From Acidobacteriales bacterium 59-55 (GTDB lineage: Bacteria; Acidobacteriota; Terriglobia; Terriglobales; Acidobacteriaceae): DNA of 64,000 bases. The stretch spans positions 495,393 to 559,392 of the forward strand of contig MKSV01000003.1 of NCBI GenBank assembly GCA_001897435.1, read 5' to 3'. The notes under the pieces were generated by a model that searched no databases, was not told the origin of the DNA, and was given only the letters and a program-made list of their open reading frames with translations. This document shows positions 35,493 to 45,587 of the stretch, piece by piece; position 1 is the first letter of the stretch; every line of letters begins with the position of its first letter. The translations under genes were made by a program, and so were the position numbers.

Positions 35493-38207
35493 CTACTGCA
35501 GCAGCGTTCCCTCTTCGAGTTGAATCTTCGCCTCTTCCGGGGGGATGATGACGGCGGCGGCGACCTTGTCGTCGGCGTCGAGGTTCAGCAGCTTGACGCC
35601 CTGCGTGCTGCGGCCGGCGGCGCGGATGCTCTTGGTGTCGATGCGGATGATCTTGCCGAACTGGCTGATGACCATCATCTCGCTGGTCTCGTCGACCTGC
35701 TGGATGCTCGAGACCTTGCCGTTCTTCGCCGTTGTCTTGACGTTGATGACGCCCTTGCCGCCGCGGGTTTGCAGGCGGTACTCGTCGACGTCGGTGCGCT
35801 TGCCGTAGCCATGTTCGGTCACGGACAGGATCAGGCACGGGGTGATGTCCTTGCCCTCGGCCTGTAGCTCTTTCTGGCGAGCCTTGCGCGACTCCTCGGT
35901 GGGCGTGACGGCGACGCCGACGACGTAGTCGCCCTTGCGCAGGTCGATGCCCTTGTTGCCTGCGGCGGGCCGGCCCATGGAGCGCAGGTCGGTCTCGTGG
36001 AAGCGGATGGCCATGCCGTCGTGCGTGGCGAGGAAGATGATCTGCTGCCCGTCGGTCAGGCGCGCCTTGATGAGCTCGTCGTCCTTGCCGATGTTGATGG
36101 CGATGATGCCGCGCGACATCACGTTGGAGAAGTCCTTGAGCGCGGTCTTCTTCACCGTGCCGTTGCGCGTCGCGAAGAGCACGTACTTGTCCTCTTCGTT
36201 CAGGTCGCGGACAGGAAGAATCGTGACCACCTTTTCGCCGGGCTGCAGCGCGATCAGCGAGGCCATGGCCTTGCCCTTGCCCGCGGCGCCGACATCGGGA
36301 ACCTCGTAGACTTTGAGCCAGTAGACGCGGCCGGTGTTGGTGAAGCAGAGCAGATAGGCGTGCGTCGAGTTGATGATGAGCTGCGCGACGAAGTCCTCTT
36401 CGCGGGTCTTCATCCCCAGGCGGCCGGTGCCGCCGCGGCGCTGCTGGCGATAGATGGAGATCGGCGTGCGCTTGAGGTAGCCGGTGTTCGAGACGGTGAC
36501 GGCGACCTGCTCGTCGGCGATCAGGTCTTCGAGCTGAAGCTCGGTGGTCTCGTCGACGATGGTGGTACGGCGTGCGTCGCCATACTTGTCGCGCACCTCT
36601 TCAAGCTCCTTGACGATGACCTTGCGCAGCTTCTTCTCGCTGGCGAGGATGGACTCGAACTCGGCAATGTTGGCGCGGACGTCCTTCAGCTCCTTGAGCA
36701 GTTCGTCGATGGAGAGCTGGGTGAGGCGGTAGAGTTGCAGTTCGAGGATCGCGTCGACCTGGCGGTAGCTGAGGATCAGCGTGCCGGTGGTCGAGAAGGT
36801 CATGTCGACGTTGTACTTTGCGGGATCGAGTTTGACGCCGGCGAGTTCGGTGCCGCGCAGATTGATCGACTTGCCGCTGAAGTATTGGAAGAGGCGCTCG
36901 CGGGCCTCGGGGCGGCTGCCCGACTGGCGGATGATCTTGATGACGTTGTCCAGATGATCGAGCGCGATCTGGTAGCCGAGCAGAATGTGCTCGCGGTCGC
37001 GGGCCTTGCCCAGCAGGAAGGCGGTGCGGCGGCGAACGACCTCTATGCGGTGTTCGAGGAAGGCGCGGATGGCCTGGTCGAGCGGAAGGACCTTCGGCTG
37101 GCCGTTGTGGACGGCGAGGAAGATCATCGAGAAGCTCTCCTGCATCTGGGTGTGCTTGTAGAGTTGGTTGAGGACGATCTGCGATTCGGCTCCGCGTTTG
37201 AGGCCGATGTGGATGCGCATGCCGTCGCGGTCGCTCTCGTCGCGGAACTCGTCGCGGGCGATGTCGGTGATGACGCCGTCGTTGACCAGCTCGGCGATAC
37301 GTTCGATCAGCTTCGACTTGTTAACCTGGTAGGGGATCTCGGTGACGATGATGGCCTGGCGACCGCCGGAGATGTTCTCGATGCTGCACTTGGCACGCAT
37401 GATGAAACGCCCGCGGCCGGTCTTGTAGGTCTGTGCGATGTTGGCGCGGCCGTAGAGGAAGCCGCCGGTGGGGAAGTCCGGGCCTTTGACATGCTCGAGC
37501 ACAGCTTCGATGCCGGCGTGCGGGTCGTTGAGGAGCGTGATGCAGGCGCTGACAACCTCGGTGAGGTTGTGCGGCGGAATATTAGTTGCCATGCCGACGG
37601 CGATACCGCCAGACCCGTTGACGATCAGGTTGGGAATGCGCGCGGGCAGGACGGTCGGCTCGAGCGTGGACTCGTCGTAGTTGGGCGCGAAGTCGACGGT
37701 GTCGGAGTCGATGTCGGCGAGCATCTCGCCGGTGATGCGGGTCATGCGCGACTCGGTATATCGCATGGCGGCGGGCGGGTCGCCGTCAACGGAGCCGAAG
37801 TTGCCCTGGCCATCGACGAGCGGATAGCGGAGGGCGAAGGGCTGGGCCATGCGCACCATGGTGTCGTAGATGGAGGCGTCGCCGTGGGGATGGTAGTTAC
37901 CCATGACGTGGCCGACGACCTTGGCCGACTTGGTGTACTTCTTGTTGAACTGGAGGCCCATCTCGGCCATGCCGTAGAGGACGCGGCGATGGACGGGCTT
38001 GAGGCCGTCACGGACGTCGGGCAGAGCGCGGCCGATGATGACCGACATGGAGTAGTCGAGGTACGAGCGGCGCATCTCGTCTTCAATATTGATCGAGAGC
38101 ATAAATGCGGCGCCGCGGCCCTGAACCGTGTTCAGGGGGCCATCGGGGGGATTGTTCGAGTCGGAGTTTGGACCCAAGGGGAGCTGCGGGTTCTGATCAT
38201 CTGCCAT
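35493..38207 (-). CDS. gyrA: DNA gyrase subunit A
   Basis: A 904-residue type IIA topoisomerase subunit. The catalytic Tyr is Tyr150 in [14 protein letters not shown], about 28 residues later than in E. coli because of a longer N-terminus ([20 protein letters not shown] then [10 protein letters not shown]). The quinolone-determining region reads [19 protein letters not shown], with Ala at the position of E. coli Ser83, as occurs naturally in several phyla. The C-terminal six-bladed pinwheel ends [20 protein letters not shown] and the GyrA box is QRRGGTG. With GyrB it introduces negative supercoils. A TATAAT hexamer lies 14 nt before the ATG. Confidence 0.97.
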   Translation of the reverse strand: MADDQNPQLPLGPNSDSNNPPDGPLNTVQGRGAAFMLSINIEDEMRRSYLDYSMSVIIGRALPDVRDGLKPVHRRVLYGMAEMGLQFNKKYTKSAKVVGHVMGNYHPHGDASIYDTMVRMAQPFALRYPLVDGQGNFGSVDGDPPAAMRYTESRMTRITGEMLADIDSDTVDFAPNYDESTLEPTVLPARIPNLIVNGSGGIAVGMATNIPPHNLTEVVSACITLLNDPHAGIEAVLEHVKGPDFPTGGFLYGRANIAQTYKTGRGRFIMRAKCSIENISGGRQAIIVTEIPYQVNKSKLIERIAELVNDGVITDIARDEFRDESDRDGMRIHIGLKRGAESQIVLNQLYKHTQMQESFSMIFLAVHNGQPKVLPLDQAIRAFLEHRIEVVRRRTAFLLGKARDREHILLGYQIALDHLDNVIKIIRQSGSRPEARERLFQYFSGKSINLRGTELAGVKLDPAKYNVDMTFSTTGTLILSYRQVDAILELQLYRLTQLSIDELLKELKDVRANIAEFESILASEKKLRKVIVKELEEVRDKYGDARRTTIVDETTELQLEDLIADEQVAVTVSNTGYLKRTPISIYRQQRRGGTGRLGMKTREEDFVAQLIINSTHAYLLCFTNTGRVYWLKVYEVPDVGAAGKGKAMASLIALQPGEKVVTILPVRDLNEEDKYVLFATRNGTVKKTALKDFSNVMSRGIIAINIGKDDELIKARLTDGQQIIFLATHDGMAIRFHETDLRSMGRPAAGNKGIDLRKGDYVVGVAVTPTEESRKARQKELQAEGKDITPCLILSVTEHGYGKRTDVDEYRLQTRGGKGVINVKTTAKNGKVSSIQQVDETSEMMVISQFGKIIRIDTKSIRAAGRSTQGVKLLNLDADDKVAAAVIIPPEEAKIQLEEGTLLQ

Positions 38208-38221
38208 GGTTGTATGTATCT

Positions 38222-38227
38222 ATTATA
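38222..38227 (-). promoter_or_regulatory. TATAAT -10 of gyrA, short leader
   Basis: TATAAT on the minus strand, followed by 14 nt (AGATACATACAACC) and the gyrA ATG. No Shine-Dalgarno is present, so the leader would be about 8 nt. Confidence 0.5.
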
Positions 38228-38708
38228 GAGCGTTTGGCGGGTGGACGCCGGTTGCGGGGACCGGCTGAAAGCGGCCATTTGCGAGGCTTTCCAGGGGGGA
38301 ACGGGCTTCGAGCTTCGTCGCATCTCGGCCACGCCCGGATTTCATAAATGCTTCTTATAGTCTCATCACAATTAATTTCAGGAAGAGGGCAACCTCCATC
38401 CTTGAAATGTATCTAAAAGCGCGCATTTTCCCCACAAAATGCGCTCTATTGTTAATCATAGCTACTAATGAATAGTCATTCAAAATGCGAGAGAGTTGAC
38501 GGAATTTGTAGAATCGGGGCTTTTTGCGCGGGCCGAATAAATTGATTTAAATCAAGCAACAAGCGTGGCCAACCGGCAGCTCCCCACGTGATGGAACGTC
38601 AAATGCACCTTCAATGGCAATGATCGAACTCCCCGTGTGTCAGCCTTTAGATGAAAGGGGAGGCCGGACGGCGAGGCTCGATTCAGAACTCATTGGAGAG
38701 TTGACCAT
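38228..38708. other. AT-rich regulatory region between gyrA and the Oar-like receptor
   Basis: About 480 bases with no gene, distinctly AT-rich from 38340 to 38560. It holds a perfect hairpin GCGCATTTT/AAAATGCGC (38421-38444), a third AAAATGCG copy near 38484, a TTGACG hexamer near 38494, and the FNR-type palindrome at 38542. A GGAGAGTTGACCAT stretch supplies the ribosome binding site of the receptor gene. Confidence 0.55.
38542..38555. promoter_or_regulatory. Perfect FNR/CRP-type box
   Basis: TTGATTTAAATCAA is an exact match to TTGAT-N4-ATCAA, the FNR consensus, and a 14-base perfect palindrome. It is 153 nt before the Oar-like receptor start and 335 nt from gyrA. Confidence 0.55.
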
Positions 38709-41700
38709 ATGAAAAGGCTTCTTGGGTTGATAGCAATGCTTCTCTTGGTGGGCATGGCGGTGGGCCAGACCACCAGCGGCGATGTCGCCGGTACCGTAGT
38801 GGACGCAACCGGCGCGGCAATTCCCAACGCCGCCATCGTCGTCACGAACGTGAACACGGGCGTAACAAAGAATGTGACCGGCTCCTCGACCGGCGAGGTC
38901 CACGTCGCCAGCCTGCTGCCCGGCACCTACAACCTCGTGGCAACTGCCCCGGGATTCGCCGGCTACACCATCAAAAACCTGCGCGTCGACCTGAACAAGA
39001 CCTCGACCGTGGTGTTTACGTTGACGCCGAGCGGAGCGACGCAGACGGTTGAGGTAACGAGCGAGGCCCCCGTGACGCTCGATACCACGACAACAAATCT
39101 GACGCAGACCTTTGAAACGAAAGAGCTTTCGGTATTGCCCAGCGCAACCAACGGAACCTATGGGGTCTTGAATGTCTCGCTGCTCAGCCCGAACGTCGCC
39201 TCCACAGGCGGAATCGGAATCGGCGTGGGGCCGTCCGTGGGCGGGCAGAGGCCGCGCAACAATAACTTTACCGTCGAAGGCATCGACAACAACGACAAGT
39301 CGGTCACCGGACCGCTGGTCTATATCCCGAACGACGCGGTGGGCGAGTTCTCCCTGATCACCAACCAGTTTTCGCCGGAGTTCGGGCACTCGTCAGGTGG
39401 TCAGTTCAACACCAACATCATCAGCGGCACCAACCAGTTCCATGGCGCGGCTTACGAATACTTCCAGAACCGCAATCTAAATGCCGAGAACGCGCCGGCC
39501 GGGCAGAAGGTGCCCAACCCGCCCTACGATAGCAACCGCTATGGCATCCAACTGGGCGGGCCGATCTTCCACAACAAGCTCTTCTTCTTCGTCAATGCCG
39601 AGCGGCACACGATTCAGCAACTGGTGCAGGGCTTTGTCTGTGTCCCGACGACGGCAGCGTTCGCCCAGTTAAACTCGGTCGCGGCAGCCTACAACCTCAA
39701 CCCGGTCAACCTGGCGCAGTTCCAGAAGGACACGCCCGCCGTCGATGCGCAGGTCAACTCCGGCAATGACGCCGCCTGCTTCAACCAGGCATCCGGCCCG
39801 CAGACCATCGCCATCTACAGCGACACCAACAAGACCAACATAACCCCCTATGCCGACAACAACCTGGGCGTGGTCTACGGCTCGCAGAACCGGATCGACA
39901 TTCCCGTCGGCAACTACCAGGTCGCCGCGCCGTCTTCGAACCTGATGAAGGCGCTGACCACCAGCGGAGACTGGACCATCTCGGACAAGGACAGCTTCCG
40001 CCTGCGCTATGTGTACAACACCAATCCGCAGACCGACACCAATGCCTCGCTGCCGAGCTTCTACCAGAACTCGCCTTATCAATATCATCTGGTCGCGCTC
40101 AGCGAATACCATACGTTTACGCCAAACCTTACCAACGAGCTTCGCGTTGGCTATCACCGCTATCTGAACGACACTCCTTCGGGGCCGTTCACCTATCCGG
40201 GGCTCGACGCCTATCCCAACCTGGTCTTCGGCGACCAGGGACAGATCGACTACGGGCCGGACCAGAACGCGCCGCAGGGAACGCTCGAGAATCTGTATCA
40301 GTTGACAGACAACATCTCATGGACCAAGGGCAAGCACACCATCGTCATCGGGTTCGATGGCCGCAAGCTGATCTCGCCGCAGACGTTCACCCAGCGGGCG
40401 CGCGGCGACTATGAGTATGACTATCTGACCGAGTATCTGCACGACCTGGCGCCGACCTCCTTCGGCGAGCGCTCGACCGGCAACGCCACCTACTACGGCG
40501 ACCAGACCGCCTTCTACGGCTACGCGAACGACACCTGGCGGGCGCTGCCGACCGTGACCATCAACTTCGGACTGCGCTACGAGTTCACGGCAGTTCCGGT
40601 GGGCGAGCGCCAACAGGCACTCAACATCGCGGCCAGCGTTCCCGGCCTGATCGAGTTCACCGCGCCACAGCCGCAGTATAAGAACTTCGCACCGCGCATC
40701 GGCGTCAACTACGCGCCTGACCAGAAGACCTCGATCCGCCTCGCCTTCGGCATGGCCTACGATGTCCTGTTCGACAACCTCGGAACGCTGTCCTTCCCGC
40801 CGCAGCTCTCTGCCACCAACGACGTAGGCAACGCCGGATTCCCGGCGCCGGGCGACCCCGGCTTCCTGACCGGCGGCGGCCTGCCCTCGGGCGGCTCCGG
40901 GGTGACGGTCTTCCCCTCGACGCCGGAGGGTCTGGCCGACCAGCGCGCGGCGACGGCAGCCTACCTGCCCGACCAGCAACTGCCCTATGCAGAGACGTGG
41001 TCGGTCGGCATCCAGCGCGTCTTCGGTGCGAACTATACCGGAGAGGTTCGCTATGTCGGCACCCGCGGCATCCATCTGCCGACGCAGATCCAGCTCAATG
41101 TTACGCCCGCAGTGACGGCGGCCAACCAACTCCCGACCACCCTGACCGGTCCCACCAGCGTCGTCACCGGTCCGGACGCAAACACGCTGGGCAACCTGCA
41201 GGCGCTCTCGCACTTCGTGCCGGCCTACGAGGCGGCGGGCTTTACCAGCAAGATCACGTCGTATCAGCCGTATTCGCAGTCGAACTACAACGCCCTGTCG
41301 GCGTCGCTGCAGAGGCGCTTCCAGCGCGGCTTCCTGTTGAATGCGGCCTACACCTGGAGCAAGACGATGGACGATGCGACGGCGGAGGTCTTCTCGACCG
41401 TGCTGACGCCGCGCCGTCCGCAGAACTCGCAGAACGTAGCCGCGGACTATAGCCGGTCGGCGCTCGATCGCACCCATCGGCTGACCGTCGCTGCCGTCTA
41501 CGACCTGCCGTACCTCAAGCACTCCAACTGGCTGCTCAAGAACGTCATTGGAAACTGGGAGGCCTCGCCGATCTACACCTACGAGTCGCCCGCCTACGCG
41601 ACGGTGCTCTCGGGCGTCAACTCCAACATGAACGGCGACTCGTCGGGCATCGACCGGCCTATCGTCAACCCCAGCGGCGTCAAGGGAACCGGCTCGGGCG

Positions 41701-42128
41701 TGAGCGGCGTGTACAGCACCACGCTGGCCGGCAACTGCACTCCTCCCGATACCCAGTGCGATGCCAACCTGGTCGGCTATGTTGCGGACAACCCGAACGC
41801 CTACTACATCCAGGCCGGCGTGGGGACCCTACCCAACGCCTCTCGCAACACGCTCGCCATCCGTCCGATCAACAACATCGACTTCGCGCTGATCAAGCGG
41901 ATCAACATCACCGAGCGGCTGGCGTTCGAGTTTCAGGCACAGGCCTTCAATGTCCTGAACCACGCGCAGTACCTGCCGGGGTCGATCAACAACGTCGACA
42001 CCGACCTCACCGCCAATGCCTTGTCGACGCAGTTCCAGACGGTGAGCAGCCCTCTGTTCAACCATCCGGAGAAGATCTTCCCCAACAACGCCCGCACCAT
42101 GCAGTTGGCCGGAAAGATCAGCTTCTAA
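38709..42128 (+). CDS. Oar-like TonB-dependent receptor with carboxypeptidase-regulatory domain
   Basis: A 1139-residue outer membrane protein. After a signal peptide (MKRLLGLIAMLLLVGMAVGQ) comes a Cna-B/carboxypeptidase-regulatory-like domain (about residues 22-105: GDVAGTVVDATGAAIPNAAI, LLPGTYNLVATAPGF), a plug-like segment (VGGQRPRNNNFTVEGIDNND), then a long barrel rich in aromatic strands (QFHGAAYEYFQNRNLNAENA, YGIQLGGPIFHNKLFFFVNA, YSQSNYNALSASLQRRFQRG) ending in the C-terminal Phe (LAGKISF). This architecture is highly expanded in Acidobacteriota and is presumed to import large substrates such as oligosaccharides or peptides; no neighbouring hydrolase points to the ligand. A strong terminator follows. 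Confidence 0.9.
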   Translation: MKRLLGLIAMLLLVGMAVGQTTSGDVAGTVVDATGAAIPNAAIVVTNVNTGVTKNVTGSSTGEVHVASLLPGTYNLVATAPGFAGYTIKNLRVDLNKTSTVVFTLTPSGATQTVEVTSEAPVTLDTTTTNLTQTFETKELSVLPSATNGTYGVLNVSLLSPNVASTGGIGIGVGPSVGGQRPRNNNFTVEGIDNNDKSVTGPLVYIPNDAVGEFSLITNQFSPEFGHSSGGQFNTNIISGTNQFHGAAYEYFQNRNLNAENAPAGQKVPNPPYDSNRYGIQLGGPIFHNKLFFFVNAERHTIQQLVQGFVCVPTTAAFAQLNSVAAAYNLNPVNLAQFQKDTPAVDAQVNSGNDAACFNQASGPQTIAIYSDTNKTNITPYADNNLGVVYGSQNRIDIPVGNYQVAAPSSNLMKALTTSGDWTISDKDSFRLRYVYNTNPQTDTNASLPSFYQNSPYQYHLVALSEYHTFTPNLTNELRVGYHRYLNDTPSGPFTYPGLDAYPNLVFGDQGQIDYGPDQNAPQGTLENLYQLTDNISWTKGKHTIVIGFDGRKLISPQTFTQRARGDYEYDYLTEYLHDLAPTSFGERSTGNATYYGDQTAFYGYANDTWRALPTVTINFGLRYEFTAVPVGERQQALNIAASVPGLIEFTAPQPQYKNFAPRIGVNYAPDQKTSIRLAFGMAYDVLFDNLGTLSFPPQLSATNDVGNAGFPAPGDPGFLTGGGLPSGGSGVTVFPSTPEGLADQRAATAAYLPDQQLPYAETWSVGIQRVFGANYTGEVRYVGTRGIHLPTQIQLNVTPAVTAANQLPTTLTGPTSVVTGPDANTLGNLQALSHFVPAYEAAGFTSKITSYQPYSQSNYNALSASLQRRFQRGFLLNAAYTWSKTMDDATAEVFSTVLTPRRPQNSQNVAADYSRSALDRTHRLTVAAVYDLPYLKHSNWLLKNVIGNWEASPIYTYESPAYATVLSGVNSNMNGDSSGIDRPIVNPSGVKGTGSGVSGVYSTTLAGNCTPPDTQCDANLVGYVADNPNAYYIQAGVGTLPNASRNTLAIRPINNIDFALIKRINITERLAFEFQAQAFNVLNHAQYLPGSINNVDTDLTANALSTQFQTVSSPLFNHPEKIFPNNARTMQLAGKISF

Positions 42129-42144
42129 AGCAACGGGACCGCAC

Positions 42145-42187
42145 AAAGAGGCACTCTGAATCCGAGGATTCGGGGTGCCTCTTTTTT
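42145..42187 (+). terminator. Rho-independent terminator of the Oar-like receptor
   Basis: AAAGAGGCAC pairs with GTGCCTCTTT, with an inner GAATCC/GGATTC stem, and is followed by TTTTTT, 16 nt after the stop. Confidence 0.93.
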
Positions 42188-42718
42188 GCGGCTTTTCAAG
42201 CTATTTTTTCGTTTATTTCAATTTCAGACGAATTCAGTCTTATTTGCTATTGATCTAGGACTATCCTTGTCGTATATTCAAATTCATCGAGTTTGCAGTG
42301 GTTTGGCAGCAGGCAGCAAAGTTTGGAGTGGGAGTGTCCAGATCCCCGCGATTGATCTCCTGGCAGAGACGCGAGGACCTGGAAGCCACAGACCGTGATG
42401 ACGGTTGCGGATTGTCTGGATTATAGGACCGGTTTCCCGGCCCGGGCAATTGGCGGCCCTCCAGTTCGGTTTCAGTCCCCCTTCGATCAGAGACAGTTCA
42501 ACCCTTGAAGCACGCTTCCGGTTTCGACCGTTGGCGAAGGTTTTTTGAGGATCAGCGGTCAACGACGAGGCATGCCATTTTTTCGCGCCGCCGCCAGCCG
42601 CATGGATGTGAATTCGCAGGGGACGCACGTTCTTTCCGGCCTTTGATTGCGGAGCGGCGAGCGGCTTTTGCCCGAACCGGGCCACGAAGACCTGGGATGT
42701 GAATTTAGAGGAGAGCAC
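42188..42718. other. Intergenic region before the siderophore receptor
   Basis: About 530 bases with no convincing gene on either strand. The first 100 bases after the terminator are AT-rich. I see no Fur box or other recognisable operator, although iron regulation of the downstream gene would be expected. Confidence 0.5.
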
Positions 42719-45376
42719 GTGAAGCGCACGACGTTGAAGGCAGCGAAGATGGGTGGCAAAGGCAAGAACAGGAAGTCCGGCTGGAAGGCGATGGTGGGCA
42801 GCAGCCGGGGTTGGCTGGCGATGGGGACGCTGGCGGCCTATGCGGTTATGAGTCCTTCCCAGAGCGCGTTGGCGGCGGTGACCAACGACGCGGGAGCAGG
42901 AGCGGCGGGAGGGGGCGCACCGGCGGCGAATCTTCCGGTCAAGCGATTCCACATCGGAGCGGGGCCGCTCGACGAGGCCATCCGAAGCTATGAGCAGGTG
43001 ACCGGGCTGTCGGTCAAGGTGAAGCTGCCTTCGGGATCGCTGGCGGGCTTCGAGACGCAGGGAGTCAACGGACTTTACACGGTGGAAGAGGGGCTGCGGC
43101 TGCTACTGCACGGGACAGGGCTGAACTACATCGCGCAGGATGCGTCGACGATGCTGGTGGGGCTGCGCCGGGCCGACTCAGTGGACGTAACGGCGGCAGG
43201 CATGCCCGACTCGGTATCGATGACGAAGTTCATGCAGCCGCTGCTGGACACGCCGCAGTCGATCTCGGTGGTGCCGCAGTTCGTTCTGCACGACCAGGCC
43301 AATACGACGCTGCGCGACGCGCTGCGCAACGTTCCCGGCATCAGCATGGCGGCGGGCGAGAGCGGAGCCCAGGGCGACAACCTCACCATTCGCGGCTTTA
43401 CGGCGCGCAACGATATCTTCCTCGACGGCATTCGCGACTTCGGCAGCTACTACCGCGACAGCTTCAACTTCGAGCAGGTCGAGGTGCTCGAAGGGCCGGC
43501 GGGCGTGCAGTTCGGGCGCGGGTCCACGGGCGGCGTCATAAATCAGGAGAGCAAGGTCCCGGCGGTCGAGAAGTTCGTGAATGTGCAGACCCAGTTCGGC
43601 ACGGACGCGACGCGGAGGATTACCGCCGACATCAACCAGCCGCTGCCCGATGTAGCCAAGGGCACGGCCTTCCGGCTGAACGCGGTGGCGACCCAGGGCG
43701 GCGTGGCAGGACGGCCGTATGCGCAAAACGCCCGGTTTGGAGCAGCCCCTTCGATCACCTTCGGGCAGAACTCGACGACGCCGTTCACCATCAGCTACTT
43801 CCACTTTACTGAGAGCGACACGCCCGACTACGGATTGCCGTGGTTCTTCAATAAGGTGGCTCCGGGGCCGATCCGGCACAACTACTACGGCCTGCCGGAC
43901 GACAACTATCTCAAGACGAACGACGACATCCTGACGGCGAAGGTCAGCCATGCCATCAGCGGCGACGTAGGCCTGCACGGTATCGCGCGATGGGCAAACT
44001 ATCCGCGGGAGGCGCGGATCACCGAGCCGCAGATCTGCTCGAACGATAGAGTCAGCGTACCGGTTGGCGGCGTGGTGTCGTCGCTGCCGACCAGTGCCAT
44101 CAACGGCAAGCCCTGTACTTACACACCGGCGACCGATCCTGCTCAGATCGCGGTCAACCGGAACCAGTTGCAGATCAAGAGCGTCGAAGGCGACCTGTGG
44201 GCGCAGGCGGAGCTGACGGCGCGGTTCAAGGTGCTGGGCGTCCGGAATGACTTCGACGGCGGCATCGAGGGCGGCCGCGAGGTCTCGAATCCCATCCGCA
44301 CCAGCCACACCATCAACAAGATCAACACCGTTCCTTCGGCAAACCTGCTGCATCCGGACACCAATGATCGCTTCAGCGGCACGGGATACATTACCACCGT
44401 GGTGCATACCAAATCACAGAGCGCGGGTCTGTACTTCGTCGATACCGTACACCTGGGACAGCTCTTCGAGTTGAGCGGCGGCATTCGCTGGGACTACTTC
44501 GACACCGTCTACAACTCCTACCAGCCGGTGCCTCCGCCTCCGGGCGGAACCGTGAGCGCGACGATAGGACCGATCAGCCGCCTGGACAGGCAGCCGAGCT
44601 ATCGCGCGGCGATCGTCTTCAAGCCGACCCGCAACGGCAGCATCTACTTTGACTACGGAACCAGTTTCAACCCGTCGGCGGAGTCGTTGAGCCTGAGCGT
44701 GCCGCAGACCAATTCCCTGCTCGCTCCCGAACAGAGCAAGACCTTCGAGGTCGGCGCGAAGTATAGCCTGATGAACCAGCGGCTGATGCTCGACGGCGCC
44801 TGGTTCCGCACGCAGAAGGACAACGCCCGGGAGACGGACCCGACCAACTCCAACAACGTGGTGAACTCGGGCGACCAGTTGGTGCAGGGCGTGCAGTTCA
44901 GCATGGTGGGACGGCTGCCCGAGGGGATGGACCTGGTGCTGGGCTATGCGTACCTCGACAGCTCGGTGCTCGCCTCGAAGCTGTTCCCCACCTCGGTCGG
45001 CTACCAGTTGGCCAATGTCCCGAAGCAGACGTTCAACGCGTTTATTACGCACCGGCTTCCGCTGCGGTTGAATGCTGGCCTGGGCGGCAACTACGTGGCC
45101 AGCCGGACGGCAAGCTCGACGGTGCCCTACGTCGCGACCGGCTACGCGCCGAATCCGAATGGCCCGGGCTACGTGGTCACCAGCGTCGCCATGCGCCAGA
45201 TTCCCGGCTACTGGGTCTTCAACGGAATGCTGCGGCGTCCGGTGACGGACAGGCTGGAGTTGCAGGCGAATATTTACAACATGCTCAATCGGTTCTACAT
45301 CGACCAGCCGCATCCCAGCCACCTGATTCCGGGAGCGGGTTTGAGCGCGCTGATCGGCGTGAACTTCAAGTTCTGA
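42719..45376 (+). CDS. TonB-dependent siderophore receptor with STN domain
   Basis: About 885 residues from the GTG at 42719, supported by AGAGGAG 6 nt upstream. A long leader (MKRTTLKAAKMGGKGKNRKS) ends in a hydrophobic core and SALAA. An STN domain follows (about residues 70-130: FHIGAGPLDEAIRSYEQVTG LSVKVKLP, VEEGLRLLLHGTGLNY), then the plug (MTKFMQPLLDTPQSISVVPQ, LRDALRNVPGISMAAGESGA and NLTIRGFTARNDIFLDGIRD, GVQFGRGSTGGVINQESK) and the barrel, ending in GVNFKF with terminal Phe. The plug signature is that of ferric-siderophore receptors (Fiu/FpvA type). An STN domain usually signals to a FecR/FecI pair, but none is nearby. A PiuC-type gene follows. Confidence 0.93.
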   Translation: MKRTTLKAAKMGGKGKNRKSGWKAMVGSSRGWLAMGTLAAYAVMSPSQSALAAVTNDAGAGAAGGGAPAANLPVKRFHIGAGPLDEAIRSYEQVTGLSVKVKLPSGSLAGFETQGVNGLYTVEEGLRLLLHGTGLNYIAQDASTMLVGLRRADSVDVTAAGMPDSVSMTKFMQPLLDTPQSISVVPQFVLHDQANTTLRDALRNVPGISMAAGESGAQGDNLTIRGFTARNDIFLDGIRDFGSYYRDSFNFEQVEVLEGPAGVQFGRGSTGGVINQESKVPAVEKFVNVQTQFGTDATRRITADINQPLPDVAKGTAFRLNAVATQGGVAGRPYAQNARFGAAPSITFGQNSTTPFTISYFHFTESDTPDYGLPWFFNKVAPGPIRHNYYGLPDDNYLKTNDDILTAKVSHAISGDVGLHGIARWANYPREARITEPQICSNDRVSVPVGGVVSSLPTSAINGKPCTYTPATDPAQIAVNRNQLQIKSVEGDLWAQAELTARFKVLGVRNDFDGGIEGGREVSNPIRTSHTINKINTVPSANLLHPDTNDRFSGTGYITTVVHTKSQSAGLYFVDTVHLGQLFELSGGIRWDYFDTVYNSYQPVPPPPGGTVSATIGPISRLDRQPSYRAAIVFKPTRNGSIYFDYGTSFNPSAESLSLSVPQTNSLLAPEQSKTFEVGAKYSLMNQRLMLDGAWFRTQKDNARETDPTNSNNVVNSGDQLVQGVQFSMVGRLPEGMDLVLGYAYLDSSVLASKLFPTSVGYQLANVPKQTFNAFITHRLPLRLNAGLGGNYVASRTASSTVPYVATGYAPNPNGPGYVVTSVAMRQIPGYWVFNGMLRRPVTDRLELQANIYNMLNRFYIDQPHPSHLIPGAGLSALIGVNFKF

Positions 45377-45397
45377 TTGCGCGGTGGGCGCTGTAAG

Positions 45398-45425
45398 GCG
45401 CGGCGGAACTTCGGTTCCGCCGCGC
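45398..45425 (+). terminator. Perfect 12-bp TTCG-loop hairpin after the receptor
   Basis: GCGCGGCGGAAC, loop TTCG, GTTCCGCCGCGC, 21 nt after the stop. It is very stable but is followed by TGACGTTTAGGG rather than a T-run, so it is a probable terminator or transcript-stabilising hairpin. Confidence 0.65.
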
Positions 45426-45460
45426 TGACGTTTAGGGTTTGTTCAAGTGCAGGGCAAAGG

Positions 45461-45520
45461 CGAAATACAGGGGTCTCTCCACTGCGGCGGCAAAAACGCC
45501 GCCTTCGGTCGAGATGACGT
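45461..45520 (+). repeat. GAAATACAGGGG...GAGATGACGT palindromic repeat, copy 6
   Basis: CGAAATACAGGGGTCTCTCC, central GGCGGCAAAAACGCCGCC hairpin, CGGTCGAGATGACGT. It is located between the siderophore receptor and the hydroxylase gene. Confidence 0.85.
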
Positions 45521-45587
45521 GAATTTGAGTTGAGTTGATGTGGGTTTGTGGTAGTGGTTGAGAGAACAACGACAGGGAGAGACGACA

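Noticed and set aside
35997..38228. A 743-codon open frame opposite gyrA
   Set aside because: It is the antisense shadow of a high-GC gene; its translation is low-complexity D/V/L/A without any family motif.
34123..38560. Possible replication origin (parS-like site, AT-rich gap, gyrA)
   Set aside because: No cluster of DnaA boxes (TTATCCACA-type) and no dnaA/dnaN/recF/gyrB were seen, so oriC is not called.
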